From Diphasiastrum complanatum (Eukaryota > Streptophyta > Lycopodiopsida > Lycopodiales > Lycopodiaceae), in NCBI GenBank assembly GCA_029204225.1, contig CM055094.1:71079223-71143222 (forward strand): a DNA stretch of 64,000 nucleotides, given 5' to 3'. Of this stretch, positions 20,811-32,829 are shown piece by piece. Within the stretch, counting starts at the first letter, position 1; each line of letters opens with the position of its first letter. The notes under the pieces are model-generated. The model searched no databases and was not told the origin of the DNA. It saw only the letters and a list, made by a program, of their open reading frames with translations. Made by a program: the position numbers and the translations under genes.

Positions 20811-22855
20811 TCACATAATGAGCCGATTAAATTTAGTAGACATTTCAGATACCTTAGATTTTGTTGATATACGCACACACATACACAAATAAATATATAA
20901 ATATATATACAGACACAAAAGTGCACACACACACACACATTTTACAAACACACACATTCAATTGTACTACCAAGGATTGAATGCAGAAAGAAAAGAGGTG
21001 AATGCTAATTAAACATTCCAAACCTAGGAAGGGATGTAACCCTTGATTTCTTCCTATTAAAGGGTGCAAGGCTCTAATTTCCCCTCGATAGGATTAACCT
21101 ATAAAGCGTAGGGAGAGAATATGAGGTGGCATTTACAACTAGGATACAACCATAAGGTTTGTCATGATTATTCATGATTATACCTATCTTTTGTTCTTTT
21201 CGACATAGATGTAATGGTTGTTTTTTTCAACATACATGTAATGGTTGTTTGTATTTTTTTGTTTTTTTGGCTTTGACTAAAGGTTTGGCAAATAAAATTT
21301 GTGAAATTAGAACTTAAGATCCATAAATTATTTTGTTCAATATGACTATAATCTCATATGAGTTTTGTTTATTTTCATGAGGTTTCTTTTTGCTAATGTT
21401 TAGCTTTGAGAGTTTTAAACATTTTTGGTTCAATTTTTGGAATAATATTTTGTTTTCTATGTACATATTATTCTACGGATAAGTTTGAGGTTTAATTTGG
21501 TAAGAGAAGCAACATTAGGTCATTTGGACTAGTATCGAAGAATTTATGACAATTTCTTTTGTAGCTTAAATTTTGCTTATTTACTTTCTATAGATTTTCT
21601 GGACATGTTTACTATTCTAATTATAGAGGTTGATAGAACTTGTTTTTATCTTTTTGAGAATATTGATTTTTTTGTTATCTAGATCACTAACAAAATTGTT
21701 ATGATCATTCCAGTAATAGAGGATTAAAGTTTGACAAAAAAACTAAAATCTCTTGCATATTGTTAGAGAGAAAGACACACTTCAAACTCTTACTTTCGAA
21801 GTTTTAATTTTGAATTTATTTATTTTAATTTCAGAGTCTGAATGTTAAGCGTTTTTTTTTTCAATCATTTCTTTGGTGCCTTTTTTCACCAACATCGGCC
21901 TCACCGTCCCCACTCGTACTACTCTCTAAGGGGTCTGGTTATGTATCAATTGTCTCAAGGTGTATCTATGCCTTGTAGGTGTAAAACTTGTGGATATCTT
22001 GTAAGCAGTGCGATAAGCCCATAACGTAGGTTGTAAAAAATCATGCCAGGAGCCCCCTTTCTCTAGCACCTGCTTTAGTACGATACCCGGTTATGGATCT
22101 AGTTGTGTTATCACGCAAAGCTTTCACCTCCTCCCACTTGGTCACATGATCTATGGCTACCAAAATGTATTGATGACCATTCTTCGATGGTGGGTTAATC
22201 TTCCCAATCAAATCTAAACCACCTTTGAAATGGTTCATTCAGTTGCAGAGGTATCAACGAAAAATCCATTGTTGGAACTAGGGTCCCCTGCCTCTGATAG
22301 ATAACAATTCATGTTGCCTAGTCATGCACAGCTTTTACAGGTCATAACCAGGGTCTTCTCAAAAGAACAAAATACACATCTGCTCATGTAGGCAGCCTCA
22401 TGACCACAAAATTCAATAAGAACTTCAATCCTTTAATGCTTATCGGAACCTTCCGAATTTTCCCCACTGGAGAATCCCCTGTATATGGAAGACAAGTTGG
22501 CTTTTCTAAAATGGTATATTTTTTAATTTATTGTATGTTTCCTCATAGATAATATCCACTCCTACTCCACCATCAATATGTACACCTCCGATATTAAGAT
22601 CCTGAAATGTTAATTTCCAATGTCGGAACAATATCATGTTTTGTTGATTGCACAATAGTACTGATCGATGCTGATGGTAACTCTACTGGTCACTAAAATC
22701 CAAACAATTTAGGCATATTGAATTAGCTAAATAAGGTGCAATCTGAATCAACTACCCTATCGTAACTTGAAATTTATAATTATTGACAAAGTCAGCAATC
22801 TGATCAGCCACAATTCAACCAATTTTCGAGAAGAATTGGGTTCTTGATTATGGCA
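20811..22855 (-). mobile_element. Ty3/gypsy relic copy 2, lacking RT/RNase H
   Basis: This matches 7379-8995 of copy 1 and also carries the integrase C-terminal part (about 21965-22080) that copy 1 lacks. The minus-strand integrase start at 22238 (MNHFKGGLDLIGKINPPS) has a TKW motif and then decays. A protease-like segment follows to about 22700. Copy 2 is cut at 22855 before gag. It keeps about 115 bp near 21400-21510 that copy 1 has lost. No RT or RNase H lies between the protease-like and integrase parts. Confidence 0.8.
22041..22238 (-). pseudogene. pol: Gypsy integrase core fragment, copy 2
   Basis: A 65-codon frame reads GLDLIGKINPPSKNGHQYIL followed by VAIDHVTKWEE, the start of the integrase catalytic core. 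The first catalytic aspartate is in the GLD/GID position and the second region (AIDHVTKW) is recognisable. The third catalytic segment is absent. It is a truncated fragment. Confidence 0.75.
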
Positions 22856-23237
22856 AGTCAAAAGTATTAGTGCTATAATATTTTAATAATATAAACTACA
22901 TCTTGCACGGATTCTTAAAGGGTCTTTTTGGAGCTCAAAACTCCTCTAATGCTTTGACCATTTACCATGTGCATGTTTTCCATGTATAAGGTTAATTCTC
23001 ATGCATAATAGGAGACTTCAAGCACACATACCTGCCATATGAAAACCACCACTAGAATCGTGTTTCAAGAAATTATCATCTGAAATCTTAGAATATCACA
23101 AGGGAAACTTGATTCTTTGTTGGTTTTTACATGTATTTGTGAGGCCTTGACATTCTTGTGTTTGTGTGCAACAAGCAAAGGTAATGGATAAATTCAAACT
23201 TTGAGACATGGGGCTGACAATATGACAGTTATAAATG
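22856..23237. other. No gene recognised
   Basis: AT-rich sequence between the broken end of gypsy copy 2 and repeat R2. No motif is visible. Confidence 0.4.
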
Positions 23238-23705
23238 TTTAGAAAAAAGCTCCTGAAAAAGTTTCGACTGGAGAAAAACCTTCTGTTGCTCGTGTATAGT
23301 GTACACGTGTGTAAGCTTTTGCATGCACTAAAGAAAATTGGTGAGCACAACCTTGAATGCATTTTCAAGAAGTTTGTAAAAGATACCGTCTATTTGCTAT
23401 CAAAAAGTTAGTTCTAACATAATATTGCTCAAGGCAAATCAGATTGTCTCTTTGTCTTCTCAAGATGGAAAAACTCAAGAAGAAGATATTGACCCTCTCG
23501 AACACATGTACCATGTAAATTGATTAGCTCTTAATCGTGTAGTGTCTATTGGCTTCTAAAATCATCATTTCCATTGAGGAACCAAAGAAGCTTGTCAAAA
23601 TGGGGGTTGAAAAGTAAATAGAGATAAATTGAACTACCGTGGTGGTAGGAAAAATAAAAAATATCATACTTTTATGTTTGTCATGAGTAGTAAAGAATTT
23701 TGATT
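23238..23705. repeat. Dispersed repeat R2, copy 2
   Basis: This matches 11190-11645 in the same orientation with scattered substitutions. No coding motif is recognised. Confidence 0.8.
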
Positions 23706-23830
23706 GTAGATACATGTTGAAGAGGATTCTTGTTATTTTCCTATACTGTCTTTTAAAACTCGTGATAGTTTAGTCCTATGTTTATTCTAGTTATCAGATG
23801 ACAGTGGTATAAGGTTTTGGTTGGTGATTC

Positions 23831-23831
<1 letters not shown>

Positions 23832-23865
<34 letters not shown>

Positions 23866-23918
23866 GGGGGGGTGGGGGGGGGGGTGGGGGGGGGGGGGGG
23901 GGGGTTTGGGGGGGAGAG
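23832..23918. repeat. (TA)n-(GA)n-G-rich composite tract
   Basis: TA repeats to 23850 and GA repeats to about 23865 are followed by a roughly 50-bp run of almost pure G, broken by single T or TTT. The G runs are long enough to form quadruplexes, and such tracts are also prone to sequencing and assembly error. Confidence 0.9.
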
Positions 23919-24516
23919 GCACACAATACTCACCACATATAAAATGAAAGCTTCATACTCACGATTGCAAATTTCTGAAGCATAAGCCTGCATTCAATCA
24001 CCAAATTCAGGGGATGAGATATGTCATTTGAGTATTCAAAAGGTGTAACCTTCATAGTGAGATTGAATTCAGATAAAGTAAAAAACGTTGCAATTTAGTG
24101 TTTGTAGATAAACCCTTGTTTGTAACAATGAGCTGATGGTGGCATGCAATAAAGCAAATAGGTGTTTGATGGATAGAGTCTTGCTTGTAACATTGAGCTG
24201 ATAGCCCACAATCTTGCAAATTAGGTTTTTCGGTGATAAACATCTATTTGTAACATTTGAGCTAATGACAAATGGTATATTATTTTGCTTGGCCCCAAAC
24301 TATCTTGAGTTGTACATGTAGTACAAAGACCCAACCAAGCTCAAGTTTTAATTTGTTGTGGAAAAGGGAAATTCTTGCTCCAAACTTGGCTATCTTATTA
24401 AGATAGACATAATGTACATTATGATGCTAGTGTAAGTAAATTGTTGCACATATATAGTCGGAACTTGTTGTACATAAGATTTGACTAACAACATACACTA
24501 ATGCAATGATTTCATT

Positions 24517-24517
<1 letters not shown>

Positions 24518-24574
<57 letters not shown>
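24518..24574. repeat. (CT)n microsatellite
   Basis: About 57 bp of perfect CT dinucleotides. The frame through it is an artefact. Confidence 0.95.
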
Positions 24575-24579
<5 letters not shown>

Positions 24580-27500
24580 GTGTAATCATTCATGGTGTGG
24601 GCAGGCTTTTTTCTCTCTCTTGTATGTCCTTATTTGTGAGAGACTAAAGTCTACACCTCAAGGAAAGCAAAGGAAGTTTCAAACAACTCAACATAACAGC
24701 TGTCTACATGTTTCTTGTTTTGACTAACATATTCTCTTGAATGCTGTGAAGGATCCATTGTACTTTCAATCCATATTTTCATAGGTAGGGTGGCGATATT
24801 GACACTTGACATGAGATTGTAGCAAAGGGAGAACCTTGGTCTCGATGCCCCTTCATCCACGTCCATCACTAGTAGTCAAGACTCAGGAGGAACATAGCCA
24901 CTCATATTATGGGTAGTCAATGGAGGGGACACGCACATCTATAAAAAGGAGGCTCAAAGGTTCTCTAGTTGAATAATAGTAGTGGGAGATAGTTATTGTG
25001 GAACTGGACAAGCTTAGTAGGGCTAGCCAGGCTTTTGGCCAAAGCCAGCCGGTTCCAATGTGTTTTGGTTTCTTTCAATTTTGTTTTAGAGCTACAACAA
25101 CAGGCCTTTACCTCTTTGTGCTTACATCAACATTTAAAGGAGCTTGGTTATGCCTGATAATCAATCCCAATTACACATTAGAAATGCCCAAATATCCACT
25201 ATGGACAAGGAAGAAAATGTGAGGAGATCACGTAGAAGTAGTAGTCAAGAAGGACTGGCACACAAATCACAAGACACATCATTTTCTCTTGAGAAATCTG
25301 GGTGATTGTGCATTCATAGAGGTAAGCCTTATTACCTTAGCATCAAAGATGTGGAACATTATGTGAAACCAATATGAGTCAAATATTGTTGCCAAAGAGA
25401 AGCTTCTAAATTGCGTTTGGTTTGGTGTGTGAATTCAAAATACACTAGGACATGAGCAATTGATAGCCCAAAAAGGTTCTAGTTGCAGTAGAGTTTTCGA
25501 CCAATACACCCGATGCTCCAGATGTGAAGGGGTTGCATGCACCAAATGGGGCAAAGGATCATCTTGGTTCTCATGAGGGTTTAGTGGATCGAGATTAGGT
25601 ATGCTCAGATACATCATTTCATCAATATTCCTCCATTCTTAGAATTGTTTCAGATGCTAAAAATGGAGCCCAAATGGTAGAGCATGCATATCTAGAGTCG
25701 CCAGATGAGGTTTTTCCACTGATGTTCATGACTTGTCTGATGAGGCACACATTTCTTAGGGTCAAATTCTCTTCTCTCTACTTTTGTTAGAGAAATATGA
25801 CACTTCTCTGATTTTATCAAAGATTCATGTTCCTAACTGTGGTTGGCAAATATGCTAATGTCCTCTCTATTCTATGTTAGTTCCTCATTCATTTCACCAG
25901 TTCTTGTGAGCATGATGTTGCTGAATATGATGAAGGTTATCAAAATACTTCATGTGGTGATATTCTTAGTGCTCTCTCTTCTATGCCAATGGAGCCAATT
26001 TTTGAGAGTGGTAATTTCCATTCATGATTCTTATGGATAGCTTGGGGTGCCTATACGCTATCGTATCCAATTGTTGATGGTGCTAGTATTTGGCATTCTT
26101 GACCTAAAATATTAGCTTTGAAATGCAATTATCACCTATGTTCTAGTATTATTAAAACTGAGCCTGATAGAGATCAAGCTCTTGATCTAAGTTTGAGGAC
26201 TAATCACTAAGAAAATTGTTTAAAGAATGTGTTTTTTTTTTTGAACTAAAAAAATAAAAAAATAAAACTCTAAGGAGTTTTGAGTCTACAGCTTGAAAGC
26301 TTGTAGATATGGTTGCATTGAAAGGCTGCTTGACTAGATAGCTTGTTTTAGATGGCACTTTAGGCTTCTATCTCTAGAAATAACACAAAACCTATTGTCC
26401 AAGAATAATATTAGGTCCAATGGTTGGATTGCGGTCAATGTGTATTGATATAAATACATGATCTCCATGAAAAAGTCATCTTGAAGTGTGTGACAGAGAC
26501 TGTGGTCTATTTTTGCTAAAAAATGCAATAAGAGTACTTTGGACAATATTGGTTGACACACGTGAGATTTGAATGAGGTTCAAATTGGAGTGTCAAATGT
26601 CGAATGTCGAATGAAGGTCAAATGTGAATTGTTAAATTAAAGTCAAATTTGAATTCGAATTCAAATGAAGGTCGAACAACAATTCCAAGGAATCAAGGAA
26701 TGTTGCAAGGAAATTCTAACAAATTTTAGGTGCCTGAACTTTGAATTTGATAAATTTCTTGTTGTTTGAATCATGAGTGAAAATGCAGATAGCTCAAGTT
26801 GTGTTAAAAATTGCAAACCCTCAAATTCTACTCAAATTTGAAGGGCATTGTGGTCGTGACATGAAAGATTTGGACTAGAATTAAAATCCCAACAAGAAAG
26901 TCCTAACTTGATTGAGCACGGTTCATGCCTAAGTCGATACTTGTCACACTGTATACCAGCCCAACAGTGATTCCAATAATTCCTAAACCTAATCTTATTG
27001 TATTTTAGAGAGGAACTTCTTAAGTTTTGGCTTTCATAGGAAGCTTGATTTATCTCATAAATTTGAACATAGTTCTTATTATTGCCATCATTTCAAAGCC
27101 AAAGAAGCAATGACAACTCTCAAGTTGGTGAAACTAGCAACAATGTTGTTGTGAGCAGAATGGTCAGTTTGCTAACAACAAATTTAGCAACATTGGCGAA
27201 TAGTAAGTTCATATATTATTTATTTATTTACCAATAATTATTGTTTGGATGAATTTTAATATTTCTAGATAAGAATTTCAAGTTTTGATTGTCTAGCTAA
27301 AAATGTGGTTAGTTCTCAAATGGTTAGGAGTTTGTTTCTCCTAAATGAAAATGCTTAGTATATTATGCAGCTACAATTATCAGTTAATGTGACCTCAAGT
27401 AAATCCTAGTTGAACAAATTTTTATTGGATGATTGCATTCGTTGTCGTGTGTTTAATAATAGAACACTGCCTATGAGTTGTAACGTGTGGGATCACCTCA

Positions 27501-27940
27501 AACCTTGCTTGAATGGATGGTCCAGATTGAATTACCTGCCTAGGTCATGATATTGGGATCTACTTTCTCCTACAAATTTGACTAGGTGTAATCATCAGCC
27601 CTAAAAGCAAGTAGCCCCCATGGATGGAATCTTGAAAACACGGAGCCCTATGGATGGAATCCAAAATGACAATGCCCTCTCGGATGGAACCTTAAATTTC
27701 TCTTTAGAAGGATCTGTGGGCCCGACATAACTTAAGAGTAAAAAAGTTTCAACATAACATATAGGAAATAAGAAATAACGACTCGTCTCGCCGCTTCACT
27801 ACCCCAATGCCCATGACAAAGTGTCCATAAAGTTAGTATCCTCACAAAGTGTATGGAGACATTAAATCCCAATGAGCACATTGAATGAAGTCATGAACAA
27901 AAGTAAATCCTTCCACTCAAAAGGAAAATTATTATCATCT
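24575..27940. other. Long stretch without a recognisable gene
   Basis: About 3.4 kb of AT-rich sequence shows no protein motif I recognise on either strand and no match to the repeats elsewhere in the window. A TATA-like CTATAAAAAGG lies at about 24940-24950 and may be an LTR or gene promoter remnant. Around 26570-26680 there is a short-period array of GTCAAATGT/GAATTC-like words. A 43-codon open piece near 25908-26038 has no known motif. Confidence 0.45.
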
Positions 27941-28039
27941 AATAATCATGGCATACGCTAAGATTCTTCATTGGATAACACACCAAAATCCACTATGTGT
28001 GTGTGAACCATTGTTGGGCTCGTATATAGGGTCACGGGC

Positions 28040-28130
28040 TGGTATCAATAATGGGTATCAACGTGGTATCAAAAAACTTACCCGACTAGTATATGAATTT
28101 CTAATACTAGGTCTAGAACCGGACACCCAA
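28040..28130. repeat. Short dispersed repeat shared with 43117-43193
   Basis: About 85 bp, beginning TCAATAATGGGTATCAAC, recur at 43117-43193 in the same orientation with high identity. Related GGTATCA-rich text appears near 45640-45700. It may be a piece of an LTR. Confidence 0.7.
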
Positions 28131-28248
28131 TATTAACTATCTTACTATTTATATTGATACCCAAGTTTGGGAAATTTTGTGGATTTTTGTCATGGTATCA
28201 ATAGTAGTACTATTTTTAGTAAAATGGTTGGATATTTCAAATTTTTGA

Positions 28249-29013
28249 TATCGACTGCACCAGAAGAGTCAGAATATGGACTCTTAAGCAGCAAAGTCAG
28301 GCACTGGAGAGCTTCAAGGCCTTTAAGGAGGTGGCAGAGGGCGAAACAGGGAGGAAGATCAAAAGGATCAGAAGTGACAACAGAGGAGAATACAAAAGCA
28401 GAAAATTCGACAGCTTTTGCAGAGATCATGGTATTTTGAGAGAGTTCACAGTTCCCTACAATCCGCAGCAGAACGGAGTGGCGGAAAGGAAAAATAGGAC
28501 CATCATGGAGATGGTCAGGTGTATGTTGCATGACGGAGACCTCCCGAAGCTCCTTTGGGCAGAAGCTGTCACGCGACGACATGTCACGTAATCAACAGGT
28601 CACCAACAACAGCATTAAATGGGAAGACAGCATATAAAGCATGGTATGGAAGGAAACTGAATGTTAGCTACTTCAGAGTATTTGGGTGCGTTGCATTCGC
28701 ACATGTTCCAAAGGAGAAGAGGAGAAAACTGGACCCCAAAGGACAGAGATGCATTTTTGTCGGGTATCTAGATGGCACAAAAGGGTACAAGCTGTACAAT
28801 CTAACCACAAATGATTTCATCATCAGGAGGGATTTTATATTTGATGACGACTCTGTAGGGTATGTTGGATATCAGGCAAATAGCAAACCAAAGATTTCAG
28901 GAAGCTCAGTGGTAATAGTCACTGAGGAACCAATTCTGATATCTGACAGCTCAGGGTACTCGACAGCAAGAAGGCGTGGACCTAGAGAGCAGGTTGGAGA
29001 GGACAATAGGTGA
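28249..29013 (+). pseudogene. pol: Copia integrase fragment, relic B
   Basis: The fragment starts inside the core (DCTRRVRIWTL), includes the second catalytic aspartate (IRSDNRGEY, where relic A has DNGGEY) and the glutamate region (NPQQNGVAERKNRT). The frame shifts near 28590 into the C-terminal part (KAWYGRKLNVSYFRVFG, then CIFVGYLDGTKGYKLYN). The first catalytic aspartate lies upstream of the break and is missing. Confidence 0.85.
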
Positions 29014-30364
29014 AGATCTGCAGCAAGATGGAGACAAGTTCAGGACTAGAGGATCGACCTCTTGGAAGAACATGCCAAAGCATTCAACTGCAGAGCATGA
29101 AGAAGAGAGAAGACCTACTAGGGTAAGAAAGATGCCTCACAGGTTTGATGATATGGTTTTCATGAGCAAGGAGCATGTGATGGAGCCTGCAAATTTTCAG
29201 AAAGCACAAGATTTCGAAAGCTCTAGCATTTGGCACCAAGCGATGCTGGAGCAGATGAAGTCCATTCAACATAATGATGCTTGGGACTTAGTACATCTTC
29301 CAAAGGGAAGAAAGGCAATAGGCTGCAAATGGGTGTTCAAAATAAAGTTTGATGTTGATAGAGGGATAGAAAGGTACAAAGCGAGAATAATAGCAAAGGG
29401 ATGTGCTCAGATAGAGGGAATAGATTTTGATGAAACATTCGCACCGGTTGCAAGGATCGGATCGATCAGAATTTTGCTGGCATGGGCAGCACTAAATGAC
29501 ATGGAAATCCACCAGTTGGACGTCAAGACAGCGTTCTTGAATTGGGATCTGAACGAGGATGTGTACATGAAGCAGCCTGAAGGATTTGAGCAGGGGATTA
29601 ATCTAGTATGCAAGCTGAAGAAGACACTCTACGGACTCAGACAGGCATCTTGAGTGTGGTATGAAATAATAAAAATATTTCTTCAAAGCAGGGGCTTCAA
29701 GAGGTGCAACATGGATCATAACATCTTCTTCAGGAGAACAGGATCAGAGATCACTGTGATGGCAATATATGTTGATGACATCATTGGAATTGGAAATGAT
29801 GTTAGGAGTCTGAATCAGTGCAAGGCAGAGCTCAAGGCAAAATTCGAGTTAAAGGACTTAGGAGAATTGCACTATTGCCTGGGCATTCAATTCAGCAGAA
29901 ACAGAAAGGACAGATGGATCCAACTTAGCCAAGAAAGATATATTATAAATATGCTCATAAGTTATGGCATGATGGATGCAGCTCCTGTTGGCACACCACT
30001 GGATCCAGGGATCAGACTCAACTCGGAGATGTCGCCAATGTCTGAGAAAGAGCAAACTGACATGTGTCGATATCCATACAGGATTCTCATTGGATCATTA
30101 ATGTACGCCATGATATGCACAAGGCCGGACATATCTACTGCGACGGGCAAGCTGAGCCAATTTCTGGTAAATCCTGTGACTGTCCATTGGCAAGCAGCGA
30201 AGCGAGTGTTGAGATACCTGAAGGGCACTTTGAGGCATGGGCTACGTTACCAAGGACCTTGCGATGGAGTCAATGGGTATGTAAATTCATATTGGGCAGG
30301 GGACAAAGCCGATAGGAAATCACACACGCACATGCACACACACACCATAAACCCTAAAACTTAA
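28976..30364 (+). pseudogene. pol: Copia RT and RNase H start, relic B
   Basis: One frame runs from 28976 to 30364 and is interrupted only by TGA at 29651-29653. RT motifs are GCKWVFKIKFDVDRG, FDETFAPVARI, QLDVKTAFLNWDL and AIYVDDIIGIGND, with YVDD at about 29769-29780. RNase H begins GYVNSYWAGD and then runs out into a His/Thr read-through of a CA repeat ending at TAA 30362-30364. Relic A has CGA at the stop position, so the stop is a C-to-T change at a CpG. Confidence 0.9.
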
Positions 30365-30834
30365 ACACACACGAGGAGGAAAAAAAGAAAGAACATAGTA
30401 GAGTGCTAATAAAAAATCCCGAACCGTACGGTTATATCCTATTCCATAATGTCACCACATGCGACGTTTGGGCTTTCTCGTGGAACTTATCGTCCAACAA
30501 GAAACATTTGAACTACATGCCTAGAATTGAGAGTGTTGGTTACCTTTAACTCTTTCATGATCTCTCTCTTTCTTTGTATGTTCTCTCTCTCTCTCTCTCT
30601 ATACATTTCCCTCAAACTCTGATGATTGCTTGTGATGGATACTTTTCTCTGCACCGATGCTGCAGATCTGGGCGCCCACCACTTTGCTTGTATCTCCAAA
30701 AAACCGTAACCAAAAACACGTTTTCTGTTGGTGTTGAGGGAGGAAGAAGGTAGTGCTGGAAGGAGGACAACAAGGTAGCTCTAGTAGGAGGCAAATCGTT
30801 GACCCACAAGAGGATCCATGCTGCTTTGATACCA
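30365..30834. repeat. Shared tail beyond relic B and minus-strand leader-like sequence
   Basis: 30365-30646 matches the start of this window in reverse. It includes (CT)n at about 30580-30600. Beyond it, minus-strand sequence leads to a degenerate primer-binding site at 30823-30834 (TGGTATCAAAGC on the minus strand), so this looks like the leader of another, convergent LTR element. Confidence 0.6.
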
Positions 30835-32103
30835 CTATTAGGAAGAATGGACAGAGGACCAACACAATTGAAGAGTGACTCTGGATCTCCACCCACTATC
30901 CTGTACCTGGCTCTACATCCACAGGCCACCATATAGGACCAGCGCCCAACCTCCAGGAGGCCATGCACTCCTCTCTCACATGCACAGTTACCACTGTGCG
31001 TGTGGATGCTCCTCATGCATAATGTACATGTGGGCACATAGGTTCTACCTAGCTTTAGGGACCCACCCTTAGTAACTAAGGGTGCACTCTACTTAGTGGC
31101 ACTCCCTTTGGATATAGACCAAGCCCTTTAGATCCTAGTTCCTAAGGGTTATGATCCCGAACTACGGGGCTGAGTGTCACCCCACCGGGACCCCCTAGAG
31201 ACTAATGAGTCACATGTATCCCTGTATTTGCCAATGGCCATGACAAACCTACTTGAAATGGTGCGAAGGTGGCCTGTGGTGGAGGTCTGTCCAGTGAAGG
31301 TCTGTCCCCCATCGATGGAAGCAAAGGTGTTAGCAGGGTGGGGTGGAGAGTGGGGGGAGTTAACTCCTCCACGCTTACGTGGAGCCATAGCGAAGGTTGA
31401 TTGACTCTTCAAAAATGTGAGTGATTCAGGTTAAAATAGCAGAGGCCTTGTCACAGAAAACAGCGATGGTCAGAAGTGGACCCTGCCCTGTTTTCTAGCT
31501 TCCATCTATGTTGCATCTCTGTTGGAATAATGACCAGCGATTATGATCAAATGCTGGAGCAACACCATCGATTTTGATCAAGTGCGAATCTGGTTCAGGT
31601 CAAAGATTTCCTTCTTGAAATGCGCTCAAAGCCTAGTTTTCAAGCGGAATCATTCATCTGGTTCTCAGCGATGGCATGTCAGCGATCGGCAGGTGATGAC
31701 ATGACAGCGATCAACGCTGGCTAGCAAGGAGCCGGCGATGGCTCCAAGAGAGAGAGAGAGAGAGGTGTTTTGTGCATATCTTTGGTATAGCTCTACCAAG
31801 TGTTGCTCATGATGACAAGAAACATGTGTCCATTGAGAGTGTTCAATAGAGTTGAACTAATGTTAAGGCCAGCTAGCCCAACAATCATAAGGGTTCTGTA
31901 CATTGTACTTGGTGTTTCAAAATTTATGACTCAATTGCAATAGAGGCTAGAGCTTTATCGGCAATATCTTTCCTAGGCTTCATCAAAGTAGAGAGTTACT
32001 AGTTCATGCTACTTTGATTTATAGGATCTTAATCTATTCATGTTATTTTGATTTGCAGGATCATAATTTATGTGCTGTTTATTGGCTATGTTTCATGCTT
32101 AGA
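30835..32103. other. LTR-like remnant and spacer, no gene recognised
   Basis: Beyond the primer-binding-site-like motif, an LTR remnant in minus orientation probably begins at about 30836, but its far end is not found. A short (GA)n lies at about 31748-31764. Frames at 31149-31412 and 30612-31037 have no recognised motif. The rest is non-coding as far as I can see. Confidence 0.4.
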
Positions 32104-32119
32104 AATAGAGAGCGAGGGA

Positions 32120-32169
<50 letters not shown>

Positions 32170-32206
32170 ATAAAAGAGTTAAAGGTAACCAACACTCCCA
32201 ATTGGT
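32104..32206 (+). repeat. (GA)n with flank shared with the window start
   Basis: A GA tract at about 32125-32167 is followed by ATCATAAAAGAGTTAAAGG and AACCAACACTC, matching the flank of the (GA)n at the window start and, reversed, at 30530-30570. This is a third copy of the GA-plus-flank module; its other end differs. Confidence 0.75.
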
Positions 32207-32824
32207 TGAGTACGCATCATCGACCGAGGAGAGTAAGTCGACTCGTCATGTAGACCAGCTACATGTTTCCCCTTCCCATGAGGGTCACTCGAGTCACACC
32301 CCCACCTATGGCGCTACTGCCAATGCTTCCTCCCGACACGCTCGAGAGAGGAAGAGGAGCCGCCTCGGTGCCTCCTGTTGTGGAAGATGTGGCAATGACC
32401 CTGATATCTCCAATGTGGTCGTGAGTCCTGCACGTTCGCGTAGCACATCTTGTTGTGGGGGGTCACTACTTTGAAATACACTAACCCAGGAAGCAGCACG
32501 TATGTCACACGATATCGAGACTCCTACATTTGTCACACCTCAGATTCCCGGCATGCCCATTTTCACCCTCACATTTTCCCTCCCTTTGGACCCACTGCCA
32601 CTGAGTTTTGTGCTTCCGGCTATACTCCGTGAGGTCACGTTTCACCATGGGATTTTCAGCCCACTGCCCATCAGTCCCCCCTATGTATTCTCCCATCCCG
32701 ATGCCCCCCATTGGCTATAATACCTTCAATACCCCCCCTCCCTATTTCCCCCCCCCCCAATACACTACGTACATCCCACAACATCAGTATTCTCCTGTCG
32801 GCGGGGCATCTCCCACACCTGAGG

Positions 32825-32829
32825 CCACC
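32825..32829. repeat. Target-site duplication of LARD-2 (CCACC), left
   Basis: CCACC precedes the element and recurs directly after it at 37913-37917. Confidence 0.93.

Larger units (their letters stand above)
28249..30364 (+). mobile_element. Ty1/copia relic B (integrase to RNase H), plus strand
   Basis: This is closely related to relic A but on the other strand. It is 5'-truncated within integrase at about 28249 and 3'-truncated in RNase H at the same point as relic A. The order is integrase core, integrase C-terminus, RT, RNase H start. It is disrupted by frame changes near 28590 and 29010 and by TGA at 29651-29653. The shared truncation and shared downstream sequence show that A and B descend from one already broken copy. 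Confidence 0.9.

Noticed and set aside
26570-26680. Satellite-like short tandem array
   Set aside because: The repeated words (GTCAAATG, GAATTC) are too few and irregular to call a satellite.
30612-31037. A 141-codon minus-strand frame
   Set aside because: It spans a primer-binding-site-like motif and an LTR-like region, with no domain. Probably chance.
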